64,000 bases of DNA from UBA6163 sp041753075 (GCA_041753075.1 JBGSVE010000095.1:1-64000), one strand, 5' to 3'. Numbered from the stretch's first letter, positions 1 through 9,112 are shown. A program made the numbers and translations. The notes: generated from the sequence alone by a model not told the origin.

Positions 1-28
1 TTTCGTTATTGAGTTTTTTTAATCAAAC

Positions 29-2791
29 TCAATCATCTTCGGCCATCGCCTCTTCAGCGGAGGCACTTTCAATGCCCTGCATCCGCTCCCAATCGGCCAT
101 CGTGATGGTGACCTCGCGCGCCTGGCTGCCGTTGTATTCGCCGACCAAACCGTCTTCGGCCATGTAGTCGATCAAGCGTGCGGCGCGGCCGTAGCCAATT
201 CCTAAACAGCGTTGCAACAACGAGACGCTGCCGCGACCTTCGCGAACCACGACTTCGATCGCACTTTCGTAAAGCTCGTCGCGTTTCTTAAGTCCACCGG
301 CGACGATCGGCGTGGCCTCGCCATCGGCCTCGTCAACCTTGAGGTTCATCAATTCGCCAACGAAGTTTTGCTCGCCGGTGCTGCAGTGCGCCACGACGCG
401 ATCGATTTCGGCATCAGACAAGTACGTGCCTTGCCCACGCATGATGACGCTCGTTCCCGGCCACAGAAACAGCATGTCGCCGTTGCCCAGCAACTTGTCA
501 GCCCCATTTTCATCCAATACGACGCGGCTGTCCGTCTTACTGGCAACCTGGAAGCTCAATCGCGCCGGCAAGTTGCTCTTGATCAGTCCGGTGATGACAT
601 CAACGGTTGGCTTTTGCGTCGCCAGAATCAAGTGAATTCCCACCGCGCGGCTCTTTTGGGCCAATCGAATGATGTGCGTTTCGACTTCCTTGCCAGCGGT
701 CATCATCAAGTCAGCCATTTCGTCGGCAATGATGACAATGAACGGCAATTTCTCGGGAACACCGGCGGCACCATCGCTCTCGTCGACTTCCAAACGGCGG
801 TACAGTTCCTCGCGTCCCAAATCGTTGTAGCTGTTGATATGGCGAACGCCGACACGTGCCAACAATGCATACCTTTCTTCCATTTTTTCCACTGCCCAGG
901 CCAAGATCGCTTCGGCCTTTTTCATGTCCGTGACAACCGGGTGCATCAGGTGTGGCAAGCGACCGTAGCCCGACAATTCGACCATCTTGGGGTCGATCAT
1001 CAGCATCCGCACTTCATCGGGTCGGCACATCATCAAGACCGACGTGATGATTGCGTTCAAGCAAACGCTTTTACCCGTTCCCGTTCGACCGGCGATCAAC
1101 AGGTGCGGCATCTTGGCCAAGTCCACGGTCAACGGATTGCCGGAAACGTCCTGGCCCAAGAACACTGGAATGTTCATCTTGCCCGTCGTGTTGGCCGAAT
1201 CCTCCATCACGTCGCGAAGCCGAACGACCTGCCGCGTCTCGTTGGGAATTTCGATGCCAACGGTATTCTTGCCAGGAATCGGTGCGACGATTCGCACGCT
1301 GGGTACCCGCAGCGCAATTGCCAAGTCGTCTGCCAACGCGGATACCTTGCTCAATCGCAGTCCTGGTTCAAGCGTGATCTCATACAGCGTAATGACTGGA
1401 CCCGTGTCGGCATCGGTCACATCGATGTTGATACCGAAACTCTTGAAGGCGTTGATCAATTGTTCAGCCTTCTGGTTGACTTCGACCTCGCGATCTTCGT
1501 AGCTGAAGTCTTCGGATTCGTCGAGCAATTCCAGACTTGGCAATCGATAACCGTCCAGATCTTCGGGGAATTCTTCGGCGGCGGCAGCGATCTCCGCTTG
1601 TAGTTCCTGACGTTTCTTAGGAATTTTAATCTTGATTGCCGGTGGCTCGTGGGCCTCGTCGCCGCGCAAGGCCAGGTCTTCGCCCTCGACCTCGAGTTCG
1701 CGAACGATCGGTGCTACCTCCTGCACCGATACTTCATCGACTTCCGCATCGCCAGCCGCTTCGTGCGTTACATCCGCCGCAGACTTCTTGCCCAAACCAA
1801 GTGCCGCAGCGACGCCGCTGGTCAACTTGCCCAGTCCCGACGCAGTGCTCGCGCCGTCGCTCGGCTGCGCTCGTTTATCATCGGTCACGATGGCCGTAAC
1901 TTTCTCGGTCGCGTCGTCGCCTGCCGCTGGTTGGTTGCGTCCGCGCAGCTTGATCCGAGGTTCGGCGGTTAAGGGCAATGGCGGATGTGGTTCAGCGGAC
2001 ATCGGCGGGGCAACGGCGACATGGCCGGGCGCTGATAACCCCGCAACCGGAATCGATAACCCCGCAACCGGAATCGGAGACTCGAGGTCAGTTGAAATGC
2101 GGCGTTTTCGCGATGAGCCCGGCACCGCGTTGGCTGCGTTGGCTAGACCTTTGCGCGATGCCATCGCGCCGTTGCGGAACACGACCCAGCCGGCGTACCA
2201 CAATGCGTAATCGGTCACCATCAACAACGAGATTGCCAGCGCGGTTAGCGACAAAATCCAAGCACCGGGACGGGCAAAGTGAAATTCCAACCAGCTCGAA
2301 GTCATCGCGCCGAGATAACCTCCAGCGCCCACGGCCGGGTATCCATCAAGCGACCAAGACGACAATGCCGCGCAGGTTGAAATTGCCATCACGACAAGCG
2401 TGCCGCCGAGCGACCGCAGCACCGGTGCGTTGAGACCGCCGCGGGTCAACAGCGCCGTCGCCACGCCGCCGCCGGCCGCAATTACGAACGCAACGGAGAT
2501 CCCGATTGCATCAATCAACATGCCTGAAACGAGCGCACCCCAATAACCACAAGCGTTGGTGATCGTTTCGTTCTGGGGGAAATGGGTTGTGTCGGGCGAA
2601 TAGAGTGCGCGAACCGGCCACACCGGCTCGGTAACCGGATCGGCAGGGTCGCGGGTCAGCACCGAGATCAGCAGCATTAACGAAACGGCGACAAGCAACA
2701 GCGCCAACGAGTCGCGGTGCAAGTCTCGTATTGCAACCGCGTCGGCACGTCCGCCATCTTTCGCGTCTTTGGTCAGAGCGACGTTGGCCAT
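29..2791 (-). CDS. ftsK: DNA translocase FtsK/SpoIIIE
   Basis: A 920-residue FtsK/SpoIIIE-type motor. The family is a septum-anchored hexameric ATPase that pumps chromosomal DNA during division and termination. Hydrophobic segments lie in the first ~200 residues, followed by a long low-complexity acidic/proline linker (~210-420). The motor domain has Walker A GRTGTGKSV with Lys574, a Walker B strand ending IIADE, and an ATQKP motif. The last ~70 residues form a winged-helix gamma-like DNA-reading domain (GRGSVSLLQRCLGIGYGRAA). The start is the ATG before a charged cytoplasmic stretch. Length is normal for the family. The linker contains a perfect tandem duplication (see the repeat entry). It is transcribed alone toward the window edge. 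Confidence 0.96.
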   Translation of the reverse strand: MANVALTKDAKDGGRADAVAIRDLHRDSLALLLVAVSLMLLISVLTRDPADPVTEPVWPVRALYSPDTTHFPQNETITNACGYWGALVSGMLIDAIGISVAFVIAAGGGVATALLTRGGLNAPVLRSLGGTLVVMAISTCAALSSWSLDGYPAVGAGGYLGAMTSSWLEFHFARPGAWILSLTALAISLLMVTDYALWYAGWVVFRNGAMASRKGLANAANAVPGSSRKRRISTDLESPIPVAGLSIPVAGLSAPGHVAVAPPMSAEPHPPLPLTAEPRIKLRGRNQPAAGDDATEKVTAIVTDDKRAQPSDGASTASGLGKLTSGVAAALGLGKKSAADVTHEAAGDAEVDEVSVQEVAPIVRELEVEGEDLALRGDEAHEPPAIKIKIPKKRQELQAEIAAAAEEFPEDLDGYRLPSLELLDESEDFSYEDREVEVNQKAEQLINAFKSFGINIDVTDADTGPVITLYEITLEPGLRLSKVSALADDLAIALRVPSVRIVAPIPGKNTVGIEIPNETRQVVRLRDVMEDSANTTGKMNIPVFLGQDVSGNPLTVDLAKMPHLLIAGRTGTGKSVCLNAIITSVLMMCRPDEVRMLMIDPKMVELSGYGRLPHLMHPVVTDMKKAEAILAWAVEKMEERYALLARVGVRHINSYNDLGREELYRRLEVDESDGAAGVPEKLPFIVIIADEMADLMMTAGKEVETHIIRLAQKSRAVGIHLILATQKPTVDVITGLIKSNLPARLSFQVASKTDSRVVLDENGADKLLGNGDMLFLWPGTSVIMRGQGTYLSDAEIDRVVAHCSTGEQNFVGELMNLKVDEADGEATPIVAGGLKKRDELYESAIEVVVREGRGSVSLLQRCLGIGYGRAARLIDYMAEDGLVGEYNGSQAREVTITMADWERMQGIESASAEEAMAEDD
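2034..2075. repeat. 21-bp tandem duplication inside ftsK linker
   Basis: Two perfect adjacent copies of a 21-base unit (gataaccccgcaaccggaat plus c) occur within ftsK. In the protein this gives IPVAGLS twice in a row. It lies in the disordered linker between membrane and motor domains, where length change is tolerated. It looks like a recent slippage or duplication event. Confidence 0.9.
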
Positions 2792-3279
2792 GAGATCCGT
2801 TCGTTACCGGCACCCGGCGGTGGAATGATTGCAAAATCGCCTCAATCGACGGTATCGGCAATCGCCTAAGACGTTCGCCAGTAGACTGGCAGCCGCCGGG
2901 AACGAAATAGATGAAAGACGTTGCCAGACTGGCGACTGGGACAAGTTTGCGGGCAATTGATATCTGAACGCCGAAGCGTTCAAGCTGAATGCAGCGCAGA
3001 ATGGAATGCTCCCTGAAAACTGATCCAGGAGGTATGAAAGTCAGCCAACTTTCAATCGGTCCATGCAAATCTGAGTTGGCATGGCTTCATGCAGACCGAA
3101 TTTCAAGTGGCCATCGTCAAGAATAACGATATATACATATTGAAGAACGATAAGTCCTGTGTGAAAATCATCAAGTAATCCCTGGCAACCTTTCCACCAG
3201 CCGGTGGGCTAAACGTGTCGTTCTCATGGACGAAGGTCATCGCTGGCAGATGCTAGAACTTCTCAAAAAGCGGGCAACC
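2792..3279. other. Intergenic gap with a possible coding remnant
   Basis: This gap lies between ftsK and the DUF2975 gene. On the plus strand 3089-3178 holds a 29-codon ATG-initiated frame (begins MQTEFQVAIV, ends KIIK) that stays open upstream to about 3038. It has no ribosome-binding site, and the amino-acid pattern (NNDIYILKND) resembles no family I recognise. It may be the tail of a decayed gene. Nothing else stands out. Confidence 0.3.
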
Positions 3280-3765
3280 ATGAAAAGAAGCTCAACTCTG
3301 TTTCTTGAAATTCTAATTGTGCTCATTGGCCTTGGCGCACTTGCTTTCTTACTTTGGGAACCTCACATCGAGGGCAGAAATGAGCACGCCACACTCTTTG
3401 AAATCTACTTCCGAGATCCTTTTCTGGATCTTGTGTATACGGGCTCCATTCCGTTCTTCATTGCGCTCTGTCAGGCAATCAAGGTGTTGAGATATGTCGG
3501 ACGAAATGAAGTCTTCTCACCGGAAGTCGTGAAATCCTTGCGGACCATAAAATACTGCGCGCTGGCAATCATTGGTTTTGTCGTGGTCGAGGAACTCTTC
3601 ATCTTGTTGATGAATGAAGGAGACAATGACAATCCTGGAGCCCCGATTTTACTGGGCATTCTCATCGTCTTCCCTTCGATCGTCGTTGCCACTGCGGCAG
3701 CGATGTTTGAACGGATTTTGCAGAATGCTGTGGATCTAAAATCTGAGAACGACTTAACGGTGTAA
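3280..3765 (+). CDS. DUF2975-type integral membrane protein
   Basis: About 161 residues with four predicted membrane helices (around LFLEILIVLIGLGALAFLL, LVYTGSIPFFIALCQAI, IKYCALAIIGFVVVEELFIL and ILLGILIVFPSIVVATAAAM). The layout and the NEVFSPEVVKSLRTIKYCAL stretch match DUF2975 proteins, which are normally encoded directly ahead of a small Cro/CI-type regulator. That is the case here, with a 14-base gap. I chose the ATG at 3280 (MKRSSTLFLEI) because the family starts just before helix 1; an in-frame ATG at 3226 would add 18 polar residues. The biochemical role of DUF2975 is unknown; the pair presumably forms a membrane-signal/regulator unit. Confidence 0.75.
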   Translation: MKRSSTLFLEILIVLIGLGALAFLLWEPHIEGRNEHATLFEIYFRDPFLDLVYTGSIPFFIALCQAIKVLRYVGRNEVFSPEVVKSLRTIKYCALAIIGFVVVEELFILLMNEGDNDNPGAPILLGILIVFPSIVVATAAAMFERILQNAVDLKSENDLTV

Positions 3766-3779
3766 CCAACCAAACGATC

Positions 3780-3986
3780 ATGGCAATTATTATTAACATC
3801 GACGTCATGTTGGCGAAGCGGAAGATGAGCGTCACCGAGCTTGCCGACAAAGTTGGTATCACCATGGCCAACATTTCCGTCTTGAAAAACGGCAAGGCAA
3901 AGGCGATTCGGCTGTCGACTCTCGACGCGATTTGCAAAGCACTCGAATGCCAGCCCGGAGATATTTTGGAACACAGATCGGCTTAG
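3780..3986 (+). CDS. Small HTH (Cro/CI, YozG-like) transcriptional regulator
   Basis: A 68-residue protein that is almost entirely one helix-turn-helix domain. It begins with the hydrophobic MAIIINIDVMLAKRKMS strand typical of YozG-like regulators, followed by TELADKVGITMANISVLKNG (recognition helix) and LDAICKALECQPGDIL. The family binds operator DNA as a dimer and is found as the partner of DUF2975 membrane proteins. It sits 14 bases downstream of one and is very probably co-transcribed. The regulated genes cannot be deduced; the downstream genes are decayed, so self-regulation is a reasonable guess. Confidence 0.88.
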   Translation: MAIIINIDVMLAKRKMSVTELADKVGITMANISVLKNGKAKAIRLSTLDAICKALECQPGDILEHRSA

Positions 3987-4007
3987 CGGGCTCTGCCAAC
4001 CAAATAA

Positions 4008-4291
4008 GGAAAGCGATACGCCGGTGGAGCGGTTGTCGAGATCACACCGGACGGTAATGAAACGTTGATTTGGAAAGGAACGCAGTCCGAGGTCAACAGT
4101 GCTCAACCGACCAGCGATGGTACGTTTGTGATCACCGAAGCAGACCCTTGCGGGGCCCAGCTTCTGCCCAATGGGAACATTGTGATCGCCTGCTACGCCG
4201 GCAGGTGTCAGGACGTAGACGCGCCACTTTCAAATCCTTGATGTCAATCGCGAAACCATTGCCAATCCACTGCGGAGGTAACGCTCGCTAG
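4008..4291 (+). pseudogene. Remnant of a beta-propeller-like protein
   Basis: An open frame without a start codon runs 4008-4241. It encodes propeller-blade-like sequence (GGAVVEITPDGNETLIWKGT, then TSDGTFVITEADPCGAQLLP). At its stop the reading continues in another frame for FQILDVNRETIANPLRR. Repeated 'G.VVEI.PDG...W' and 'ADPCGAQLLPNGN' motifs are typical of planctomycetal secreted propeller proteins. The missing start and the frameshift near 4230 mark it as a decayed fragment, placed directly behind the HTH gene. Confidence 0.6.
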
Positions 4292-4357
4292 GCTCTGTTC
4301 GAAACGGGGTCTGATTTCATTTCATAACCTCTCCCCGCAAACCACTCTTGAGAAACG

Positions 4358-4694
4358 ATGAAAACCGATCTTTGCACTCATCTCGACATGGCTGTTGATT
4401 CCGCTGGCGGCCACGCTCTCAGCGTACCCGTCAAAACCTAACATTCTGTTCATCGTCGTTGATGACCAATCTCCGCTGGATTTCAGTTTCTACAATTCGC
4501 AAGTTTCAATGCAAACGCCGGTTATCGACAAGCTTGCCGAAATGGAGGCGGTTCCACTTGGTGACATTTGACGCCTGGACGATCCGTACCGACTTTCGGG
4601 TAAACCGGACGATGGGTTGGATGCGAAAGCGAATTTTGAGCCGGCAACCAAGGTTCCGCAACCAAAGAAACGGAAGCGGAAACAATCAATTTAA
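4358..4694 (+). pseudogene. Sulfatase pseudogene with internal deletion
   Basis: An ATG at 4358 is followed within a few codons by a frameshift. The frame from 4371 then reads a signal peptide (ALISTWLLIPLAATLSA) and the sulfatase opening PNILFIVVDDQSPLDFSFYN, through TPVIDKLAEMEAV to a TGA at 4569. In the same frame after the stop comes DPYRLSGKPDDG and a basic tail PKKRKRKQSI ending TAA at 4692, which looks like a sulfatase C terminus. About 400 central residues, including any CxPSR formylglycine motif, are missing. It is clearly non-functional. Confidence 0.72.
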
Positions 4695-4766
4695 TCATCG
4701 CCGCACACTAAGTTGGCGCGGGTCCAAATCCCGTTTCAGCGAGAAAATTACCCCAGAAATGAAAAG

Positions 4767-4839
4767 AGGCGACGGTCGGATTTGAACCGACGAATAATGG
4801 ATTTGCAATCCATCGCCTTAGCCACTTGGCCACGTCGCC
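4767..4839 (-). tRNA. tRNA-Cys (GCA)
   Basis: A 73-base cloverleaf on the minus strand. The acceptor GGCGACG pairs with CGTCGCC and the discriminator is U, as usual for tRNA-Cys. The anticodon stem ATGGA/TCCAT encloses the loop TTGCAAA with anticodon GCA. The T arm GTCGG/CCGAC encloses TTCAAAT. No CCA is encoded. Confidence 0.95.
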
Positions 4840-5030
4840 CGCTTACGAATCATTAACTCGGTTAAGAATTAACGATCACGTACCATGTGAAGCGTAAGGA
4901 AAAAAGACCGCCCGGTCAATCGATGGTAACCGTTAGCGATTCGTCTTACCTTGCCAGTCGTAGCGATATTATCGTACCTGGGCCCAGGGGACTTGAGCCT
5001 TTCCCTGCTCGTCGCCCAACCTGGAGCGAA

Positions 5031-5408
5031 CTAAAAGGGTGGTTCTTCTTCATCAACCGCTTCGCTGAAAGCGTCATTGGCGCTACGAACCGTGCGGACC
5101 GCACCGGCTTCGCCGCCGCTGACTAACTTGAAACCGGTTGCTTCGGCGTTGAGAAAATACTTCACTTCGCTCTGCTCGTCGCGCTGCCATTTACGTCCGG
5201 CGAGGTAGTAATTGACTTCGATTTCGTCGCCAATCTGCAGTTGGTCGACCGAATCACAGGAATCTCGCGTGAATTCGACCGGCACATAATTCGTAAAGCT
5301 GCCCTTCTCTTGCTCAAGCACAACCAGCCGCTTGCGGAAGCCTTTTTGCCCGTAGGTCTTGGTTTCTTCAATCACGTGGACAACGCCACGAACAGTCGCA
5401 TCACTCAT
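5031..5408 (-). CDS. DUF3127 domain-containing protein
   Basis: A 125-residue soluble protein matching DUF3127, a small OB-fold-like family of unknown function in planctomycetes and Bacteroidetes. Visible features are GVVHVIEETKTYGQKGFRKR (first strands), FTNYVPVEFTRDSCD, GDEIEVNYYLAGRKW, KYFLNAEATGF, and an acidic tail EAVDEEEPPF. The acidic, aromatic-ended tail resembles the C-terminal tip of single-stranded-DNA-binding proteins, which suggests (inference only) nucleic-acid or partner binding. It is monocistronic; the upstream gap to the divergent lgt holds nothing obvious. Confidence 0.8.
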   Translation of the reverse strand: MSDATVRGVVHVIEETKTYGQKGFRKRLVVLEQEKGSFTNYVPVEFTRDSCDSVDQLQIGDEIEVNYYLAGRKWQRDEQSEVKYFLNAEATGFKLVSGGEAGAVRTVRSANDAFSEAVDEEEPPF

Positions 5409-5650
5409 TTCAAATTCTCCCCAACTTCATGGTCGAAAAATCGCACGATCCCTCCGGCGCGCTGGCGAAAAACCAGTTTAGCGATTTGGAATCGCATTGG
5501 CTGCTGGTCATGAAGTGAATTTGAGCCCGCGACGGGGTGCAGTTTTCCAGCCTCGTCAGGGGCACCGCTGTTTTGGTAAAGTAAAACGTCTTCGCAGGCC
5601 GAAACGGCATTCGCCCTGCGACTTTTTACCCCGAAATTAACGAGTCGCCG

Positions 5651-6928
5651 ATGCGCAGGACGCTGATACTCTTTCCCCACGAATTCGGCGGGCTGCCAGT
5701 CTTTGGGTTCGGCTGGGTTTTGGGTTTGATGGCCTTGGCCGCCGTAATAATTTCGCTTGTCCTGTCGCAGCGTGGTCAATCGTTGTCGAGTTTTTGGAAA
5801 TCAAATGGACTGATTTGGGCAATCGCCGCCGCAGTGGTAGTCTTGGTAATTCCGAATGTTGAATTGCGCTCGATCACCGACAAGCCCGTTGGTTTGGCTG
5901 TACGCGGCTATGGCGTGATGTTGCTGTTGGGTGTGGTTGCGTCCGTTTGGCTGGCGCTACTTCGCGCACCAGGATATGGGGTTCCCGCCGACGTAGTTTA
6001 TGGGATCGCGCCCTGGTTACTGATTGGCGGCATCGCCGGCGCTCGACTGTTTTACATAATCGAGTATCACGATGTCTTTTTCACCGGCGAGCTGAGTTCG
6101 ACGATCCGCAACATGCTGAACTTCACCCAAGGCGGGTTGGTGGTCTACGGATCATTCATCGGGGGTTTTTTGGCGACGGTCGCCTATGTTTGGATTCATA
6201 AACTATCGTTTTTGCGATTGGCCGATGTGATCGCACCGTGCTTGTTTATCGGTTTGTGCCTGGGCCGACTGGGCTGTTTGATGAACGGATGTTGCTACGG
6301 CAATGCCTGCGAACCCCATTGGACGGCACTGCGGTTCCCCAACGGTAGTCCCGTCTATGAAGAACAGATGTCGACTGGCGAATTGGCTGGACTGGAGCTG
6401 GATTCGTCGCGAGTCCAGGTAAAAAAGGTCTCGCCCGGTTCGGTCGCGGACCAAATTGGAATCAAGGCCGGCGACGCCGTGACAAAACTCGGTACCGTTC
6501 GTAGCGTCGAAGAAGCCAAGGCCGACGTGCCCAGCGAAGATGTGCCGATGGGCTTGATTGCGGTGATCAACGGCCAGGAACATTATTGGCCCGCATCGCA
6601 ATTGCCCTCCGTGGCCAATCCCGTCAGGCCGTCCCAGCTTATCAGTAGCGCCGGTGGGTTGGCGTTGTGTTTGTCGCTGTGTCTTTTTTCGCGATTTGTA
6701 ACTACCGATGGAACGGTGTTGTGCGTTGCCTTCGCCAGTTACGCGGTATTGAGATTCGGGATGGAAATGCTCCGCAACGACGAGCCGGGACAATTTGGGA
6801 CTGAACTTACCATTGCCCAGTGGGTTAGTATTGTTGTGTTTACACTGTCCTGCGGCGGTTTGTTGTGGTTGCGTTTGCGTGGGTCGTCGCACGCGCCGCA
6901 ATCAAGTCCACGGATCGCAAATAGCTAG
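5651..6928 (+). CDS. lgt: Prolipoprotein diacylglyceryl transferase with PDZ-like insert
   Basis: A 425-residue Lgt, the inner-membrane enzyme that transfers diacylglycerol to the lipobox cysteine. Family motifs are GARLFYIIEY, the TQGGLVVYGSFIGGF signature, and GLCLGRLGCLMNGCCYG in place of the usual RIGNFINGE. Between that motif and the last helices there is an extra segment (~250-315): VQVKKVSPGSVADQIGIKAG DAVTKLG, which has the hallmarks of a PDZ domain. The last ~110 residues return to membrane helices (LRFGMEMLRNDEPGQFG). Typical Lgt is 260-300 residues; the excess is the PDZ-like insert and an N-terminal membrane extension. A palindromic element follows the stop by one base. Confidence 0.92.
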   Translation: MRRTLILFPHEFGGLPVFGFGWVLGLMALAAVIISLVLSQRGQSLSSFWKSNGLIWAIAAAVVVLVIPNVELRSITDKPVGLAVRGYGVMLLLGVVASVWLALLRAPGYGVPADVVYGIAPWLLIGGIAGARLFYIIEYHDVFFTGELSSTIRNMLNFTQGGLVVYGSFIGGFLATVAYVWIHKLSFLRLADVIAPCLFIGLCLGRLGCLMNGCCYGNACEPHWTALRFPNGSPVYEEQMSTGELAGLELDSSRVQVKKVSPGSVADQIGIKAGDAVTKLGTVRSVEEAKADVPSEDVPMGLIAVINGQEHYWPASQLPSVANPVRPSQLISSAGGLALCLSLCLFSRFVTTDGTVLCVAFASYAVLRFGMEMLRNDEPGQFGTELTIAQWVSIVVFTLSCGGLLWLRLRGSSHAPQSSPRIANS

Positions 6929-6929
6929 G

Positions 6930-7024
6930 CTCGGTTTGGATAGGGGCCTGACCCTCTCCAAGCCACGTAATTTGGCCGTGAACAAAACCGTTTTCCAAAG
7001 GGTCAGGCCCCTTTTCAAACCGAG
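6930..7024. repeat. REP-like palindrome, GGGTCAGGCCCC type
   Basis: A long hairpin with ~32-base arms: ctcggtttggataggggcct... on the left and its near-perfect complement ...aggccccttttcaaaccgag on the right, separated by ~30 bases. It fills the gap between lgt and the methyltransferase. The core GGGTCAG recurs in the palindrome at 23941-24021. The form resembles bacterial REP/BIME elements mobilised by RAYT transposases, but no such transposase is in the window. It may also act as an lgt terminator, though it lacks a T-tract. Confidence 0.85.
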
Positions 7025-7038
7025 CAACGAGCAGAGCC

Positions 7039-7776
7039 GTGTTGCGCGACCTTCAACCCGAAGAAATGGACGATCCCGACATCGCGGGCGATGTTCATCG
7101 ACACGCACTGGATGGTTTGGCCCGCATCAATCGCTATACCCGCGTGGCCCCGGCAATCTATAAACGCATCCGCCGGTTTTGCGTTGGCCTGAATCGACCG
7201 CTGCGGGTGCTTGATGTCGCCAGTGGTGGCGGCGATTCGATCATCGATTGGGCCCAGCGAGCGGGTCGCGACGGTTTACCGATCCAATTCAGTGGCGTCG
7301 ACATCAGCGAAACGGCGGTCAAGTACGCGACCAAGCGAGCGAGTGCCAGCGGCATCCAGGCCCAATTCATACAACGCGATTGCCTGAGCGATCGGTTGCC
7401 CACGGGCTACGATGTCATCACTTGCGGATTATTCATACATCATCTGGACGAAGTGCAAATTGTGAAACTGTTGGGCGCGATGCAGTCCGCTGCGGGGTTG
7501 GGAATGATCGTTTGCGATCTGGAACGCTCAAGATTAAATCTGGCGGCGGTCTGGATTGCTGCGCACGCGTTGACTCGGTCGCCAATGGTACATGGCGATG
7601 CGATTAAAAGTGTCCACGCGGCATTGACGCGCCACGAGTTCGCTCGGCTTGCCGAAAAAGCGCTGGGCCGTCCGGTACGCGTCGTTGGATTGCCGCCGTG
7701 TCGCTTCATCATGGTGACGCAGGAGGCGGTCCAACGGATTCCGGAAATCGCGTTGGCCCGAGTCCAAACCACATGA
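7039..7776 (+). CDS. SAM-dependent methyltransferase of the type III PKS operon
   Basis: A 245-residue class I methyltransferase. The SAM-binding loop is VLDVASGGGDSI (~57-68), with acidic motif II in FSGVDISETAV and FDVITCGLF-like strand 4 (YDVITCGLFIHHL). The N terminus (PEEMDDPDIAGDVHRHALDG LARINRYT) matches methyltransferases paired with bacterial type III PKS genes, supporting the GTG start at 7039. In SrsB-type systems the enzyme O-methylates a phenolic ring; here the substrate is inferred to be the product of the PKS two genes downstream. Its stop overlaps the next start by four bases (ATGA), so the two are translationally coupled. Confidence 0.85.
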   Translation: MLRDLQPEEMDDPDIAGDVHRHALDGLARINRYTRVAPAIYKRIRRFCVGLNRPLRVLDVASGGGDSIIDWAQRAGRDGLPIQFSGVDISETAVKYATKRASASGIQAQFIQRDCLSDRLPTGYDVITCGLFIHHLDEVQIVKLLGAMQSAAGLGMIVCDLERSRLNLAAVWIAAHALTRSPMVHGDAIKSVHAALTRHEFARLAEKALGRPVRVVGLPPCRFIMVTQEAVQRIPEIALARVQTT

Positions 7777-8873
7777 CCGCAAACGTTCTCGTCATCGGCG
7801 CTGGCCCCGCCGGCGTGTCGGCGGCCATGCGATTGCAGGCTTGTGGTGTGTCGGTGACATTGGTCGATCGCAGCGAATTTCCTCGCGACAAGGTTTGTGG
7901 CTGTTGTTTGAACTTGTCGGCGCTGGCGAGTTTGAGCCGAATTCAGTGCGATTCGCTGGTTGCGGATCTGGTTCCGAAGAACTTGCGGTACTGGAGTTTG
8001 CAACATGGCTCTCGTCGTATCGCCGCTGAATTACCCGGTGGTATCGCGCTCAGCCGGCGCGCGATGGATGCCGCTTTGGTCGCCCAGGCAGCAGCGCGCG
8101 GGGTCGACTTTCGCTCCGCGTGTGATGCCAAGATCATTTCGGTGGATGACAAATCTGTTTGCGTCGAATTGCGAACTCGCAATCTCCGGTGCAACCAAGT
8201 GTTATGCGATGTGGTCGTGTTGGCAACCGGATTGTCCGGCGGTGGCGTGTCGCAGTGGCTGCCGTGGGAACAATCGCCCACTGGTCCGATTGGTGTCGGC
8301 ACGAACCTAACCGAGTGCGCCGAAGTTAAACCACAAACCATACACATGCTCAGCGGCGATGATGGTTACGTCGGGTTGGTTCAATTGGAAGACCAGAGTA
8401 TCGATTTGGCCGCGGCAGTTCGTCGGCCCCGCGGTGACAATGATTCACTGAATCGCCAGAGCATTGCCAATCGCATCAACGCAATACTTGCGGCAGCAAG
8501 CTGGTCGCTGCGAGTCTCCGAGCAATCGCTACGGATGACGCCGCCGCTGACTCGTCGGCGTCGGGTTGGTTATGGCCGACTGATTGCGATTGGCGATGCC
8601 GCCCGCTACGTCGAGCCGTTTACAGGCGAAGGGATGGCCTGGGCAATCGAGAGCGGAATCGAAGCCGCCGACTGCATCGTCAATTTTGGGGTCGATGAAA
8701 TTGCCGCTCACTGGACGCGTCAATCGCGGTTGCTGCAGCGCCAGCGCCAATGGGTTTGTCGCGCGATGAGCTTTGCGTTGTCGTCGCCCGCGGTTTCGCG
8801 AATGTTAGGACCAGCAATGCAAATCGCACCGTGGGCGGTAAAGCGGACGATTCATCGAATCAATTCCCGTTAG
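7773..8873 (+). CDS. FAD-dependent oxidoreductase (PKS-associated)
   Basis: A 366-residue flavoprotein of the geranylgeranyl-reductase/aromatic-hydroxylase class. The dinucleotide fold is VLVIGAGPAGVSAAMRL (residues ~5-21), followed by the FPRDKVCGCCLN motif typical of this group, a mid-protein VVLATGLSGGG, and the second FAD motif AIGDAARYVEPFTGEGMAWA near residue 270. It starts at ATG 7773 overlapping the methyltransferase stop. In the Streptomyces SrsABC pathway a flavoprotein hydroxylates the methylated alkylresorcinol to give quinones; the same role is inferred from position. NAD(P)H dependence cannot be read from sequence. A 240-base gap separates it from the PKS. Confidence 0.85.
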   Translation: MTANVLVIGAGPAGVSAAMRLQACGVSVTLVDRSEFPRDKVCGCCLNLSALASLSRIQCDSLVADLVPKNLRYWSLQHGSRRIAAELPGGIALSRRAMDAALVAQAAARGVDFRSACDAKIISVDDKSVCVELRTRNLRCNQVLCDVVVLATGLSGGGVSQWLPWEQSPTGPIGVGTNLTECAEVKPQTIHMLSGDDGYVGLVQLEDQSIDLAAAVRRPRGDNDSLNRQSIANRINAILAAASWSLRVSEQSLRMTPPLTRRRRVGYGRLIAIGDAARYVEPFTGEGMAWAIESGIEAADCIVNFGVDEIAAHWTRQSRLLQRQRQWVCRAMSFALSSPAVSRMLGPAMQIAPWAVKRTIHRINSR

Positions 8874-9112
8874 CGGATAACGTGATCATGTCTGGAATCC
8901 CGCCCCGATGGGGTCCGTTGATGTACTTTGCCATCCAAACAGCAAAAAGTCGCCGAAGATTTGCCGATGCGTATGCTAAACGCTTGCCAAATGCGACTGT
9001 TTGATCGACGATAATGGCTGGTGGGTGTTGGCGGCTGGGCGTGGGTGACGCGAACGTCTGCGATTGTCGCAGCCTGCTCCCATTCGTCAGCGCATCCCGG
9101 ATTGGTTGATTT

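Noticed and set aside
212..1603. 463-codon frame on the plus strand
   Set aside because: It is antisense to the motor domain of ftsK, which has clear motifs; its His/Gln-rich composition is that of a shadow frame.
3280..3986. DUF2975/HTH pair as a toxin-antitoxin module
   Set aside because: The membrane protein is a four-helix DUF2975 protein, and no toxin-like size or fold is seen.
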